Shown here piece by piece: positions 32,149 to 41,444 of a stretch of DNA of 64,000 nucleotides. The DNA lies in NCBI GenBank assembly GCA_963713355.1, contig CAVQLK010000008.1:372001-436000 (forward strand), written 5' to 3'. Source of the DNA: FEN-1219 sp963713355 (GTDB taxonomy: Bacteria; Pseudomonadota; Gammaproteobacteria; Steroidobacterales; Rariloculaceae). The notes beneath the pieces were generated by a model, which worked only from the letters and a program-made list of their open reading frames with translations, was not told the origin of the DNA and did not search any database. Positions within the stretch are counted from its first letter, which is position 1; each line of letters begins with the position of its first letter. Position numbers and translations under genes: made by a program.

Positions 32149-33186
32149 TTACTCGGCCCTGCCGCGCAGCCCGCGCTCGTACTGCGACGTCGCGATGAAG
32201 TTGCGCACGGCCGTGTTGTCCTCGTGGCACGCGTACTCGAAGAACTTGTACTCCGGGTCGAGAAACATCGGATAGCTGATCGTCCACTTGTCCATCAGCA
32301 CATCCTTGTCCTCGATCGTCATCTCGTAGTCGATGCGATCGGCGCTGACGCGCGTGAACCGCTCCGTCGTCTTCAAGCCCGTCGTCGTCGGCACCGTGCC
32401 GCGCACGCCGCCCGGGATGCCGGCGATCAGCATGTGCGCCTTGCCGGTGAAATTGGTCGTCTCGACGACGAGCGTTGCGCCATCCCAATGGCCCCGAGAC
32501 TCCCCGAGCCACTGCTTGATCGCAGGATCGAGCGGCGGCAGGCCGATGGGCACGACGCGAGCCTCGTGGATCATCTCGAGATCGATGACGACGTAGCCCG
32601 GCGCCTGATGGATGCGAATGCCGTTGTTGTAGTTGAACGGCAGCATCGAGGCAGGCAGGCCGCGCGTGATGCAGCGGTCCCAGGCGTCGAAGTCGTTGAC
32701 GCTGTCGAAGACTTGCTGGGTGTCGTCGCTGCGAAACAGCGGAGCGAGCTCCTGGCCGCGAGCCGTCAGTGCCGGCAGCTGACCGTTCGGCGGGTACGAG
32801 ATCAGCGACGTGAGGCGCGCGGCTTCGGTGCGCGTCGTCGTCTCGGCCCAGTGGCCCATGCCCATCTTGTTGCCCTGAATTTCCTCGTGGTAGCGCTCGT
32901 CGCGCCGCTCGAGCCCAGCTTGCGCAGCCTGCCACTCTTCGTCGTTCAGCTCGCGGCGCTCGCCGTGCTTCGGATCGCGCTGCAGGCGCGTGGCAAACAG
33001 ATGCATGATCGGCCAGTTGCCCTGCAGGTCCGGCTCGCCCCACGGCGTTACCGGATGCGGCGAGCCGTCGGGATACGTGAACGACGCGCTTGGCGCCGGC
33101 GGAGCGGGATCGTCGGCGGGAGCGCAGCCGAGCAGCGTTACGGCGACGACGATACATATCGACCTTAGAGCGCGGTTCATTGGCAT
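32149..33186 (-). CDS. Lipoprotein of the PDLxGxW / GDTLVVET-like exported family
   Basis: This 345-residue protein has a lipobox LLGC near residue 20. GEPDLQGNWP marks the N-terminal motif of this family. Later GHWDGATLVVETTNFTGK, TERFTRVSADRIDYEMTIED and an acidic C-terminus with FFEYACHEDN match the strands seen in the other copies at 41445, 47852 and 58002, and in the C-terminal half of the fusion at 4509. Function unknown. This is the only copy without an adjacent DUF6152 gene. It lies 28 bases upstream of the dehydratase on the same strand and may be co-transcribed with it. Confidence 0.75.
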   Translation of the reverse strand: MPMNRALRSICIVVAVTLLGCAPADDPAPPAPSASFTYPDGSPHPVTPWGEPDLQGNWPIMHLFATRLQRDPKHGERRELNDEEWQAAQAGLERRDERYHEEIQGNKMGMGHWAETTTRTEAARLTSLISYPPNGQLPALTARGQELAPLFRSDDTQQVFDSVNDFDAWDRCITRGLPASMLPFNYNNGIRIHQAPGYVVIDLEMIHEARVVPIGLPPLDPAIKQWLGESRGHWDGATLVVETTNFTGKAHMLIAGIPGGVRGTVPTTTGLKTTERFTRVSADRIDYEMTIEDKDVLMDKWTISYPMFLDPEYKFFEYACHEDNTAVRNFIATSQYERGLRGRAE

Positions 33187-33218
33187 TCCTCCGAATTGGC
33201 GGCTTGCGCGCGCGGCTA

Positions 33219-34568
33219 TCAGCCGACCGAAGGCCCTAGATTAGCGCCGTCGGCGCGCAAGCGCCGCTGCAGCGCCGCGACGTCGAGCGCACGCGGCGCG
33301 ACGTTGGCGCGCAAGGCGAGGTCCGCGGCCGTGCCGGCAGCCTGGCCCATGATGAAGCACGGCCCCGATACGCGCGCCGACGACTGCCCTTCGTGCGACA
33401 TCGACGCGCAGCGCCCGGCGACGAGCAGATTGTCGATTTTGCGCGGCACGATGATGCGATACGGAATCGCGTTGAAGCCGCGCGAGTCCTTCGGCGCGAA
33501 CACGAACTTCACGTCGCCCTTGATGTGCGCCTCGACGGGCCAACCCTGGACGCCGATCGTGTCCGGAAAATCGCGGCAGCCCAGGATGTCGTCCTCGGTC
33601 AGCACGTACTCGCCGAGCACGCGCCGCGTCTCGCGGATGCCGATCTGCGGCGCGATCTCGACGATGTAGGCCTGCTCGAAGCCCGGCGTGCTTTCCTTGA
33701 TGAACTGAAACACGTCCCAGCACTGCTTGCGGCCTTCGACCTCGCCGTACGACAGCTCGCGCGCGTCGATGCCGCTGACGGCCGTGCCGCTCGGGTTCTT
33801 GATCTGCGTGAGATTGGCGCGCCACTCGATCGGGTTGCGCTGCGGCCGCACGATCGGCTTCTTGCGCGGGAACACGCGGCCGTGCTTCTCGGCTTCCTCC
33901 ATGAGCTTCGGCACGAGCTCCCAGGCGCGGCCCGCTTTTACGGGGTCGACGCCGTTGATGCGGAACATCGTCGACGGATACAGCATGTTGCCGGCGCCGT
34001 CGCCGACTTCGTACGGCGCGCCGGCCCACGCGGCGAGATCGCCATCGCCGGAGCCGTCGATGAAGATTTGGCCGCGGATCGCGAAGCGGCCCGATTTCGT
34101 CTCGACGAGCACGGCGTCGATGCGGTCGTCGCTTGCCATCGCGACGCCCGTCGCGAACGCGTGGAACAGCATGTGGACGTTCGCTTCGGCGAGCAGCTCG
34201 TCGGCCGCGATCTTGAACGCCGAGATGTCGTACGCCTGCGCGAGGATCTGGTTTTGGATCGTCAAGTGCGGCTTGTTCAGCCCGTCCATGCGCTCGAGCC
34301 GAGCCAGAATGTCGTCGGCGATCCCATGCACGACTTGCTCGTGCTGGCCGTGGATGACGGCGTGCAGCCCGCAAAAGGTGCTCAGGCCGGCGGCTGTACC
34401 TGCGCCTCCGCAGAAGCCGTAGCGCTCGATGCAGATCGTCGACCGTCCGGAACGCCCTGCGGCGATGGCCGCAGCGATGCCGGCGGGCCCACCGCCGACG
34501 ACGACGACTTCGTAATCGCCGTACACGGGCGTCTGCCGGCTGGGTTCCGTTAGGTGTGCAGAGGGCAT
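33219..34568 (-). CDS. FAD-dependent oxidoreductase (FAD_oxidored family)
   Basis: This 449-residue protein has a dinucleotide-binding motif VVGGGPAGIAAA (23-34), a GFCGGAGTA segment that contacts FAD, and a second FAD contact GSGDGDLAAWAG near residue 172. The C-terminal LLVAGRCASMSHEGQSSARV and PCFIMGQAAGTAA complete the fold. Members include thiazole-synthase-like and uncharacterised dehydrogenases; the substrate is unknown. No signal peptide is seen. It is first of three same-strand genes with the exported protein and the IlvD/Edd dehydratase, suggesting a catabolic unit. Starts of this gene and the divergent GDPD gene are 120 bases apart. Confidence 0.85.
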   Translation of the reverse strand: MPSAHLTEPSRQTPVYGDYEVVVVGGGPAGIAAAIAAGRSGRSTICIERYGFCGGAGTAAGLSTFCGLHAVIHGQHEQVVHGIADDILARLERMDGLNKPHLTIQNQILAQAYDISAFKIAADELLAEANVHMLFHAFATGVAMASDDRIDAVLVETKSGRFAIRGQIFIDGSGDGDLAAWAGAPYEVGDGAGNMLYPSTMFRINGVDPVKAGRAWELVPKLMEEAEKHGRVFPRKKPIVRPQRNPIEWRANLTQIKNPSGTAVSGIDARELSYGEVEGRKQCWDVFQFIKESTPGFEQAYIVEIAPQIGIRETRRVLGEYVLTEDDILGCRDFPDTIGVQGWPVEAHIKGDVKFVFAPKDSRGFNAIPYRIIVPRKIDNLLVAGRCASMSHEGQSSARVSGPCFIMGQAAGTAADLALRANVAPRALDVAALQRRLRADGANLGPSVG

Positions 34569-34687
34569 CGAAGGCTCTTGATCGACGCGGTTCTGTTGGC
34601 AGTGTGCCGAGGAACGCTGCGCGAGTCACGCCGCGAAGCGGCACGAGCCGCCTCGCAATGTTGCGATACGGAAGCTACTTTGAGCGG

Positions 34688-35914
34688 GTGAACACGCTCC
34701 TGCCAGTCCTGCTCTCGGTCGCGCTGGCCTGCTCAGCGGCTGTCGCGCGCGCGCAGACCGTCGAGGCGCGCGTCGAGCTCGGGCCCCGTCCCGCGTTTCT
34801 CGTCGCCGATCTGCCGGATGGCGAGCTGAAGGCGCGCTTGCAAGCCTGCCTCGACGAACCGCCGCGGCGGACGGCCTTCTCGATCGGTCATCGCGGCGCC
34901 GGGCTCGTGTTCCCCGAGCACACACTCGAAGCGTACGAGGCCGGCTACCGCATGGGCGCCGGCACGCTCGAGTGCGACGTCACGTTCACGAAAGATCTCG
35001 AGCTTGTTTGCCGGCACGCGCAGAACGATCTCGCCACGACGACGGATATCTTGCTGACGCCGCTTGCGAGCACCTGCATCAAGCCGTTCGCGCCTGCGCG
35101 GCTCGCCGCGAACGGCGCCGTGCGCCGGCCCGCACGGGCCGAATGCCGCACGAGCGAGCTGACGCTGGGCGAGTTCAAAACATTGCGCGGCAAGATCGAT
35201 GCGTTCGACCCTGCAGCGCAGACCGTCGAGGAGTTCGTCGCTCCGCGCCGTGCCGTCCGTCCGGATCTCGGCGCGGGGCAGGAACGCGGCACTTTGCTGA
35301 GCCATGCCGAGAGCATCGTGCTCTTCAAGCGCCTCGGCGTTCGTATGACGCCGGAGCTCAAAGAGGCGACCGTGCGGTTGCCGTTCAACGGCATGACGCG
35401 CGAGCAGCTCGCGCAGCGGCTCGTCGACGAGTACCGCGCAGCGGGCGTTCCTCCGAGCAACGTGTTCCCACAATCCTTCCACCGGCGCGACGTCGAATAT
35501 TGGATCCTGCACGAGCCCGAGTACGGCGAGCGGGCGGTCATGGTCGAGAACGCGCCGTTCGGGCGCAGCGCGCGGCGTTTGCGCGCGTACAAGGCGGCCG
35601 GCATCAACATCTGGGCGCCGCCCTTGTTCGCGCTGCTCGATCTCGATTCCGACGGACAAATCGTGCCTTCGCGCTCCGCGCGTGCGGCGCGTGCGGCGGG
35701 CCTCGATCTCGTCACATGGACACTCGAGCGCTCGGGCAACCTGGCCGCGCGGAACAACGGCTTCTACTACCGCACGATCGACGCTGCGATCACGCGCGAG
35801 GGCGACGTCATGCGTGTCGTCGACGTGCTCGCGCGCGATGTCGGCGTGCGCGGCATCTTTTCCGATTGGCCCGCGACGGTCAGCTTTTACGCGGGCTGCG
35901 CCGGCCTGCAGTGA
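34688..35914 (+). CDS. Glycerophosphodiester phosphodiesterase, periplasmic
   Basis: From GTG 34688 the protein has 408 residues with a signal peptide (1-23, ending ARAQ). An in-frame ATG at 34658 would add ten residues before the signal and is less likely. The catalytic pair H68-R69 (GHRGA), metal ligands E95 and D97 (ECDVTFTKD) and second catalytic H110 are present. A later FPQSF strand and DLVTWTLE also match. The family hydrolyses glycerophosphodiesters to glycerol-3-phosphate and an alcohol. The barrel has an insertion of about 60 residues after H110, as in the periplasmic GlpQ type. No glp genes are close. Confidence 0.87.
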   Translation: MNTLLPVLLSVALACSAAVARAQTVEARVELGPRPAFLVADLPDGELKARLQACLDEPPRRTAFSIGHRGAGLVFPEHTLEAYEAGYRMGAGTLECDVTFTKDLELVCRHAQNDLATTTDILLTPLASTCIKPFAPARLAANGAVRRPARAECRTSELTLGEFKTLRGKIDAFDPAAQTVEEFVAPRRAVRPDLGAGQERGTLLSHAESIVLFKRLGVRMTPELKEATVRLPFNGMTREQLAQRLVDEYRAAGVPPSNVFPQSFHRRDVEYWILHEPEYGERAVMVENAPFGRSARRLRAYKAAGINIWAPPLFALLDLDSDGQIVPSRSARAARAAGLDLVTWTLERSGNLAARNNGFYYRTIDAAITREGDVMRVVDVLARDVGVRGIFSDWPATVSFYAGCAGLQ

Positions 35915-35975
35915 GCGCTCTGGCTCCGGCCGGCGCCGACCGATACCATCACGCATCGCCGCTGCTGGGATCCGC

Positions 35976-37004
35976 ATGCGAGGGAAGGTTTTCGTCATGG
36001 CCGGTTTCATCGTGGCCGGCTGCGCGTCGGCGCAGCAGGGTTGGCTCGGTCCCGACGAGCGTCTCGCCGCGACGGGCGAGATCACGGAATTCGCGCTGCC
36101 GCGGCCGTCGAGCGGGCCGACGACGATCGCGCTCGCGCCGGACGGGACGGTCTGGTTCACGCAGAGCAACGGTAACCGCATCGGCCGCATGAACCCCGAC
36201 GGCTCAGGTCTAGTCGAGTTCGACGTTCCGACCGAGGAGAGCGCTCCGCGCATCATCTCGCTCGGCGCGGACGGCAACATCTGGTTCTCCGAGCATCTCG
36301 CGGGCCAAATGGCGCGCATCACGCCGGACGGAGCGATTTCTGAATTCCGCATTCCGACGCCCGACAGTCAGCCGCGCGCAATTGCACTCGGCGCCGACGG
36401 CAACATCTGGTTCGGCATGTTCGCCGCCGGCAAGATCGGCCGCATCACACCGGCAGGCGTCATCACCGAGTTCGAGATTCCGACGCCGTTCAGCGGCCCG
36501 CGCGCGCTCGCCGCGGGACCCGACGGCAACGTTTGGTTCTCGGAGTTCCACGCGAGCAAGATCGGCCGCATCACGATGGACGGCGTCGTCACGGAGTTTC
36601 CCTTGCCCCGGCCGAGCTCCGGCCCCGGCGACATCACGGCCGGTGCCGACGGCAACATGTGGTTCGTCGAGCTGAACGGCACGATCGACGGCCGCGTCGT
36701 GAGCGGCAACCGCGTCGGCCGCATCACGATGCGCGGGGAGATCACGGAATTCGCGATCCCGAGCGCGACGGGGTCGCCGACGAACGTCGCGGTCGGTCCC
36801 GACCGCAACGTTTGGTACACGAAAGGCGCTGCACTCGGCCGCGTCACGCCCAACGGGACTATCACGGAGTTTCCGTTGCCGGCCAGTGCGCGCGGCGTCG
36901 GCCTCACGGCAGGGAGCGACAGGGAGCCGCCGCGGAGGCTGGGGCGCAGGCTCTGGTACGCCGACGGCTCCGGCAACAAGATCGGGTACCTGCATTTCGA
37001 ATAG
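35976..37004 (+). CDS. Virginiamycin B lyase-like beta-propeller lipoprotein
   Basis: This 342-residue protein has a lipobox VAGC (Cys near residue 16). It then consists of about seven tandem repeats of roughly 42 residues, each with the pattern ITEF-IP-P-SGP-I--G-DGNIWF-E----KIGRI. This is the Vgb-type propeller. In the enzyme the active site has two His and a Glu; no equivalent His pair is obvious here, so antibiotic lyase activity should not be assumed. A binding or structural role outside the membrane is more likely. It follows the GDPD gene by 61 bases on the same strand. Confidence 0.8.
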   Translation: MRGKVFVMAGFIVAGCASAQQGWLGPDERLAATGEITEFALPRPSSGPTTIALAPDGTVWFTQSNGNRIGRMNPDGSGLVEFDVPTEESAPRIISLGADGNIWFSEHLAGQMARITPDGAISEFRIPTPDSQPRAIALGADGNIWFGMFAAGKIGRITPAGVITEFEIPTPFSGPRALAAGPDGNVWFSEFHASKIGRITMDGVVTEFPLPRPSSGPGDITAGADGNMWFVELNGTIDGRVVSGNRVGRITMRGEITEFAIPSATGSPTNVAVGPDRNVWYTKGAALGRVTPNGTITEFPLPASARGVGLTAGSDREPPRRLGRRLWYADGSGNKIGYLHFE

Positions 37005-37126
37005 CCGCCGACCGCCATGGATGGCGGGAGTGCCGCGAATGCAGGAGCAATTTGCGGCGATTGGCAATCTCGCGCCGTTTCCGCTAGCGTGCCGGGTTTC
37101 GTGCCTGTAGGCACCGGAGAATCCCC

Positions 37127-37807
37127 ATGCGTTCAGCCGTTTTTCTCGCGTCGCTCGCGCTCGTCGCGTGCGTGCCGACCGACTCGCCCGCGCCTGCAGC
37201 ACCCACTGCCGAGCTGTCGACCGACGATGACAAGACGCTATATGCGATCGGCTTAGCGATCGGCCAGAACGTCAAGGACTTCAAGCTCACGAGCGCCGAG
37301 GTCGACATCGTCGCGCAGGGTCTCAAGGACTCCGTGCTCGGCAACGAGCCGAAGGTCGCGCTCGACGTCTATGGCCCGCGCATTCAAGTGCTCGCGATGG
37401 AGCGTGCCGCGGCGGCGGCCGGGGATGAGAAGCAGGCCTCCGACGCCTGGGTCGCCGAGCAGGCCGTGCAGCCAGGCGCCGAGCGCAGCGCCACGGGTGT
37501 CGTAGTGATTCCGATCACCGAAGGCACCGGAGAGAATCCGACCGAGGCCAGCACCGTTCGCGTGCACTATCACGGCACGCTGCGCGACGGCAGCGTGTTC
37601 GACAGCTCCGTCGATCGCGGCGAACCGATCTCGTTCCCGCTCTCCAACGTCATCAGCTGCTGGACCGAAGGCGTGCAGAAGATCAAGGTCGGCGGCAAAG
37701 CGAAGCTCGTCTGCCCGGCGGACACCGCGTACGGCGATCAGGGCTCGGGCTCGATCCCGGGCGGCGCGGCGCTCGCCTTCGAGGTAGAGCTGCTCGCGAT
37801 CGAGTAG
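37127..37807 (+). CDS. FKBP-type peptidyl-prolyl isomerase, lipoprotein
   Basis: This 226-residue protein has a lipobox LVAC (Cys15), an N-terminal dimerisation domain (about 28-110, with LYAIGLAIGQNVKDF) and a C-terminal FKBP domain (about 125-226). The latter shows VRVHYHGTLRDGSVFDSS, FPLSNVISCWTEG and SIPGGAALAFEVELL. This is the Mip/FkpA arrangement, a folding helper in the periplasm. A GGAG ribosome site is placed 6 bases before ATG. It is convergent with the DUF3014 gene. Confidence 0.92.
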   Translation: MRSAVFLASLALVACVPTDSPAPAAPTAELSTDDDKTLYAIGLAIGQNVKDFKLTSAEVDIVAQGLKDSVLGNEPKVALDVYGPRIQVLAMERAAAAAGDEKQASDAWVAEQAVQPGAERSATGVVVIPITEGTGENPTEASTVRVHYHGTLRDGSVFDSSVDRGEPISFPLSNVISCWTEGVQKIKVGGKAKLVCPADTAYGDQGSGSIPGGAALAFEVELLAIE

Positions 37808-37829
37808 CGCTTCAGTAGCGCTTCGCGGG

Positions 37830-38618
37830 CTACAAGAGCTCCGCCTGTAGCTCGCGGAGCTTGCCCTTGATGACCGTGGCGTTGTCGACGCCCATGCGGA
37901 TCAGCAGCTTCTGCCCCGCCGACAGCTTCTCGAGCCGCTCGTCTTCGTACTTGTAAAGCACGCTCGGTTGCACGAGCGCGAGCTCGCCGCGCGGCGTCGG
38001 CGTTTGCAGCAGATGCTCGATGACCTCGTTCAAGCGCTCGGTGAACGACGCGCCGGGATGGCCGAGCTCTTCATACGCTTGCTGGAATAACGGCTCGAGC
38101 CCGCGATAGAACGACACGAGCGTCTTCGCATCCAGGCTCGAAGCGATCCCAATCAGCGCCTCGTAGCGCGCGAAGTTTTCGGGCGCGATCACGACGGCAT
38201 CCTCCTCGCCGGACGTGATGAACTCGCCCGGCGTCGATTGCAATGGCCGTTGATTCAGAGCCATCTGCTGCCGCGGGATGTTGTCGATCGTGACGACGAT
38301 GTTGCGCACGAGCCGCTCGGGCATGACGTGCTTGGCGACGGCTTCCTGACCGAAGATCTCCGTCAACCCGCCGACCACGTCCGGATCGCTTTCGTCGAGG
38401 GGTGGAAGCGGCAGCGTCGGCACGGGCGGCGGTGCTGCGTCGACGGCGGCTGGCGGCGGTGGCGCCGGCGTCGTTACCGCGGGCTGCGGAGTGTCGACGA
38501 CGGGTTCCGGCTCGGGAGCCGACCCGCGCAGCAAGTAAACGCCGATGCCGGCGACGACGAGCAGTATTCCTGCCCCGAGCGCCCACGGCCAAAACCAATC
38601 CTTGTTCCGCTCCATCAT
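37830..38618 (-). CDS. DUF3014 membrane-anchored protein
   Basis: This 262-residue protein has one membrane helix (13-30) after a short cytoplasmic start, a Pro/Ala-rich periplasmic linker (32-75), and a DUF3014 domain (about 76-262; LVRNIVVTIDNIPRQ, GLEPLFQQAYEELG, DERLEKLSAGQKLLIRMG). Function is unknown. Its start overlaps the end of the PNPOx-like gene by four bases (ATGA), although that pairing does not point to a shared task. The Pro-rich stretch suggests it spans part of the periplasm. Confidence 0.85.
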   Translation of the reverse strand: MMERNKDWFWPWALGAGILLVVAGIGVYLLRGSAPEPEPVVDTPQPAVTTPAPPPPAAVDAAPPPVPTLPLPPLDESDPDVVGGLTEIFGQEAVAKHVMPERLVRNIVVTIDNIPRQQMALNQRPLQSTPGEFITSGEEDAVVIAPENFARYEALIGIASSLDAKTLVSFYRGLEPLFQQAYEELGHPGASFTERLNEVIEHLLQTPTPRGELALVQPSVLYKYEDERLEKLSAGQKLLIRMGVDNATVIKGKLRELQAELL

Positions 38619-39244
38619 GACTCGCTCCTCGGTAACTGCTCGGGCATCCCCGCCCGCGTTGCAGGGTCATTGTGAGGCAACACGTCGCGCGCCCAGTCCA
38701 TCTGCTTCCAACCGGGAACCGGCGTCGCCGTGCCTTCGCGAGGCACGAACTTCGAGCGCTCTACGAGCGCGTGCTTGTGTATGTAGCGCGGGCAATTCGG
38801 AAAAATCTCGCGAACGTCTACAATGACGACGAACTGCGCTTCCGGAAATGGCGGCGCGACGATCGCGGGCGTCTCGATCCGTGCCGTGCCGTTCACGCGC
38901 AACCGCTTCGGTGAGCACAGGTCGATGAACAGCATGCCGATGTGGCCGCTCCCGGCGACGTTGCCCATCGACAAATACATGCCGTTGCCGTCGTAGCACG
39001 GAAACGCCAGCGTTCGCGGATCGAGCACGCGAACGAACCCGGGATCGCCGCCCTTGTACGAGCAACTCGGCTCGCCGCGCGAGTTGACCGTCGCCAAGAA
39101 AAACAGATCGAGTCGCTCGATGAAGGCGCAATCCTCGTCCGTCAAAGCGGTGCGAAACAAGCGTTGCTCGATGCGATCGGCAAGGCGCTCGGTGTCGAAC
39201 TGCCGTTGCAGTCGCCGATGGCTTTCCTCGTACAACGCCGACAT
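38615..39244 (-). CDS. Pyridoxamine 5'-phosphate oxidase-family protein
   Basis: This 209-residue protein starts at ATG 39244, five bases after GGAGG; a longer ORF exists but lacks a ribosome site. The fold is the split-barrel FMN-binding type: FFLATVNSRGEPSCSYKGG, LAFPCYDGNGMYLSMGN, GHIGMLFIDL and KRLRVNGTARI. The C-terminal PNCPRYIHKH motif is typical of an uncharacterised subgroup of flavin proteins rather than of PdxH. It probably reduces or binds a small compound in the cytoplasm. It is translationally coupled to the DUF3014 gene and divergent from the GMC oxidoreductase. Confidence 0.82.
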   Translation of the reverse strand: MSALYEESHRRLQRQFDTERLADRIEQRLFRTALTDEDCAFIERLDLFFLATVNSRGEPSCSYKGGDPGFVRVLDPRTLAFPCYDGNGMYLSMGNVAGSGHIGMLFIDLCSPKRLRVNGTARIETPAIVAPPFPEAQFVVIVDVREIFPNCPRYIHKHALVERSKFVPREGTATPVPGWKQMDWARDVLPHNDPATRAGMPEQLPRSES

Positions 39245-39340
39245 GAGCACCTCCATAGCAGCCTGCACTCCAATCTTACGCGTCTCTTACGCGTCCCGCC
39301 GCCGGCCGGAAGAGCGATAGCCCGTTAGAATACGGCCGCC

Positions 39341-40951
39341 ATGCAAGAGTTCGACTACATCGTCGTCGGGGCCGGAACGGCGGGCTGCGTCCTGGCGAAC
39401 CGCCTGTCTGCAGACCCCGGCACGACGGTGCTGTTGCTCGAAGCCGGCGGCAAAGATGACTACTTTTGGATCGACATTCCCGTCGGCTACCTCTACACGA
39501 TAGGCAATCCTCGCACCGATTGGTGCTACGTCACGGAGCCCGATCCGGGCTTGAACGGCCGCAGCATCGGCTATGCGCGCGGCAAAGGGCTCGGCGGCTG
39601 CTCTTCGATCAACGCGATGATCTACATGCGCGGCCAAAAAACGGATTACGACGAATGGGCCGCGCAGGGGCTCCGCGGCTGGTCGTGGGACGACGTGCTG
39701 CCCATCTTCAAGCGCTCCGAGGATTACGCCCATGGCGCCGACGAGTTCCACGGCGCGGGCGGCGAGCTGCGCGTCGAGGAGCGGCGCGTAAGCTGGGAGA
39801 TTCTCGACGCGTGGCGCGACGCGGCCGAGGAGTGCGGAATACCGAAGATCGCGGAGTTCAATCGCGGCGACAACTTCGGCAACGCGTATTTTCAAATGAA
39901 TCAACGGCGCGGCATGCGCTGGAGCGCGACGAAGGCATTCCTCCGGCCCGTGCGCAAGCGTGCGAATCTCACCGTGCGCACGGGCGCGCTCGTCGAGCGG
40001 CTGCTCATCGAGGCGCACGACGGCAGCAAGCGCGCGACGGGTGTCGTCGTGCGCCATGCGGGGGCTGGGCTGCAGACGCTGCGCGCGCGGCGCGAAGTGC
40101 TGCTCGCGGCGGGCTCGATCGGCTCGCCGCAGATCTTGCAGTTGTCGGGCGTCGGGCCTGCCGAACTGCTGCGCCGGCACGGCATCGAGGTCGTCGAGGA
40201 TCTGCCAGGGGTCGGTGCCAACTTGCACGATCACTTGCAGATTCGCTCGATCTACAAGGTCGGGAGCACGAGGACGTTGAACCGGCGCGCGCGCAGCTTG
40301 ATGGGCCGCGCCGCGATGGCAATCGAGTACGCGATGTTTCGCACGGGGCCGTTGACAATGCCTCCGTCGCAGCTAGGCGCGTTCGCGAAGAGCGACGAGG
40401 GGCGCAAGTCGGCGAACATCGAGTGGCACGTGCAGCCGTTGTCGCTCGACAAGTTCGGAGCACCGCTGCATGCGTTCGATGCCATCACGCCGTCGGTGTG
40501 CAACTTGCAGCCGACGAGCCGAGGCCACGTTCGCATCAAGAGTCCCGATCCCGCGGCGCATCCCGCGATCACGTTGAACTACCTCGCCACGCCCGAGGAC
40601 GTGCGCGTCGCGGTCGCGGGGCTCAAGCTCACGCGGCGCATCATGGCAGCCAAGGCGCTGGCACGCTTCGCGCCGCAAGAATGGCTGCCGGGGCCGTCGC
40701 TGACCAGCGATACGGACTTGGAACGAGCGGCCGGGGACCTCGGCACGACGATCTTCCATCCCGTCGGCACCTGCAGGATGGGTCTCGACGCTCTGGCGGT
40801 CGTCGACGATCGGCTACGTGTGCGCGGGATTTCAGGCCTACGCGTCATCGACGCATCGGTCATGCCGCGCATCACGTCGGGCAACACGAACGCTCCGACC
40901 GTAATGATCGCGGAGCAGGGTGCGGACTTCATTCGGCGCAGCGCCGCATGA
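39341..40951 (+). CDS. GMC-family FAD oxidoreductase (choline dehydrogenase-like)
   Basis: This 536-residue protein has the ADP-binding motif VVGAGTAGCVLANRL (about 6-20), GMC signature 1 near GRGKGLGGCSSINAMIYMR in pieces, signature 2 GSIGSPQILQLSGVG, and the C-terminal active site HPVGTCRMG followed by GNTNAPTVMIAEQ. The active-site pair is His then Asn. Members oxidise choline, aliphatic or polyethylene-glycol alcohols and similar substrates. No betaine genes are near. It is cytoplasmic or weakly membrane associated, with no signal peptide. Confidence 0.9.
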   Translation: MQEFDYIVVGAGTAGCVLANRLSADPGTTVLLLEAGGKDDYFWIDIPVGYLYTIGNPRTDWCYVTEPDPGLNGRSIGYARGKGLGGCSSINAMIYMRGQKTDYDEWAAQGLRGWSWDDVLPIFKRSEDYAHGADEFHGAGGELRVEERRVSWEILDAWRDAAEECGIPKIAEFNRGDNFGNAYFQMNQRRGMRWSATKAFLRPVRKRANLTVRTGALVERLLIEAHDGSKRATGVVVRHAGAGLQTLRARREVLLAAGSIGSPQILQLSGVGPAELLRRHGIEVVEDLPGVGANLHDHLQIRSIYKVGSTRTLNRRARSLMGRAAMAIEYAMFRTGPLTMPPSQLGAFAKSDEGRKSANIEWHVQPLSLDKFGAPLHAFDAITPSVCNLQPTSRGHVRIKSPDPAAHPAITLNYLATPEDVRVAVAGLKLTRRIMAAKALARFAPQEWLPGPSLTSDTDLERAAGDLGTTIFHPVGTCRMGLDALAVVDDRLRVRGISGLRVIDASVMPRITSGNTNAPTVMIAEQGADFIRRSAA

Positions 40952-40984
40952 ACGGATGGTTATAGGGGCTATTCCACGCGGCGG

Positions 40985-41013
40985 CTGACTCGCGAGCGGA
41001 TAACGCCGATAAT
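40985..41013 (+). promoter_or_regulatory. Candidate promoter of a DUF6152 pair
   Basis: CTGACT (40985-40990) and GATAAT (41008-41013) are 17 bases apart. The gene starts 28 bases after the -10, preceded by TTAAGGAG at 41025-41032. The -10 matches five of six consensus bases, the -35 four. Confidence 0.45.
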
Positions 41014-41040
41014 GACCAGAAGAATTAAGGAGCGACCGCC

Positions 41041-41442
41041 ATGCGTCGACTCGTTGTCCTGTTGATGGTCGGGCTCTGCGTGTTCGTAGCGCGCTTCGCG
41101 GCGGCTCACCATTCGTTCGCAGCGTATTTCGACGGCCAGAAGGCTGTCACGCTGACGGGCGAGGTGGCCAACGTCGAGTGGACGAACCCGCACTTTCATT
41201 TCTCGATCGACGTGAAGGACGCGAACGGCGCTGTCGCGCGCTGGCGCTTCGAAGGTTTCCCGCCGAACATGCTGGTGCGGCAAGGATGGCAGCGCGACGT
41301 CACGCTGACTCCCGGAGCGATGGTTACCGTCGAAGGCTGGGCGGCGCGCAGCGAGCCGAACGCGGGCGCCGCGCGTTGGGTCACGCTTGCCGACGGGCGC
41401 AAGCTTGCGGCGGGTCCGCCGGCGGGCACCGGAGGGCGTTGA
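41041..41442 (+). CDS. DUF6152-family exported protein
   Basis: This 133-residue protein has a signal peptide ending at about residue 20 (FAAA), followed at once by the HHSFAAYFD motif that defines the family. Further landmarks are TLTGEVANVEWTNPHFHF, ARWRFEGFPPNMLVRQGW, VTVEGWAARSEPN and LADGRKL. The fold is probably a small beta-barrel of the OB type; this is inference. No activity is known. A second gene of the PDLSGxW family begins three bases after the stop, and the pair has its own promoter. Confidence 0.85.
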   Translation: MRRLVVLLMVGLCVFVARFAAAHHSFAAYFDGQKAVTLTGEVANVEWTNPHFHFSIDVKDANGAVARWRFEGFPPNMLVRQGWQRDVTLTPGAMVTVEGWAARSEPNAGAARWVTLADGRKLAAGPPAGTGGR

Positions 41443-41444
41443 AC

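Noticed and set aside
35976..37004. Calling a streptogramin-resistance gene (vgb)
   Set aside because: Only the propeller repeats support it; the catalytic His pair was not identified.
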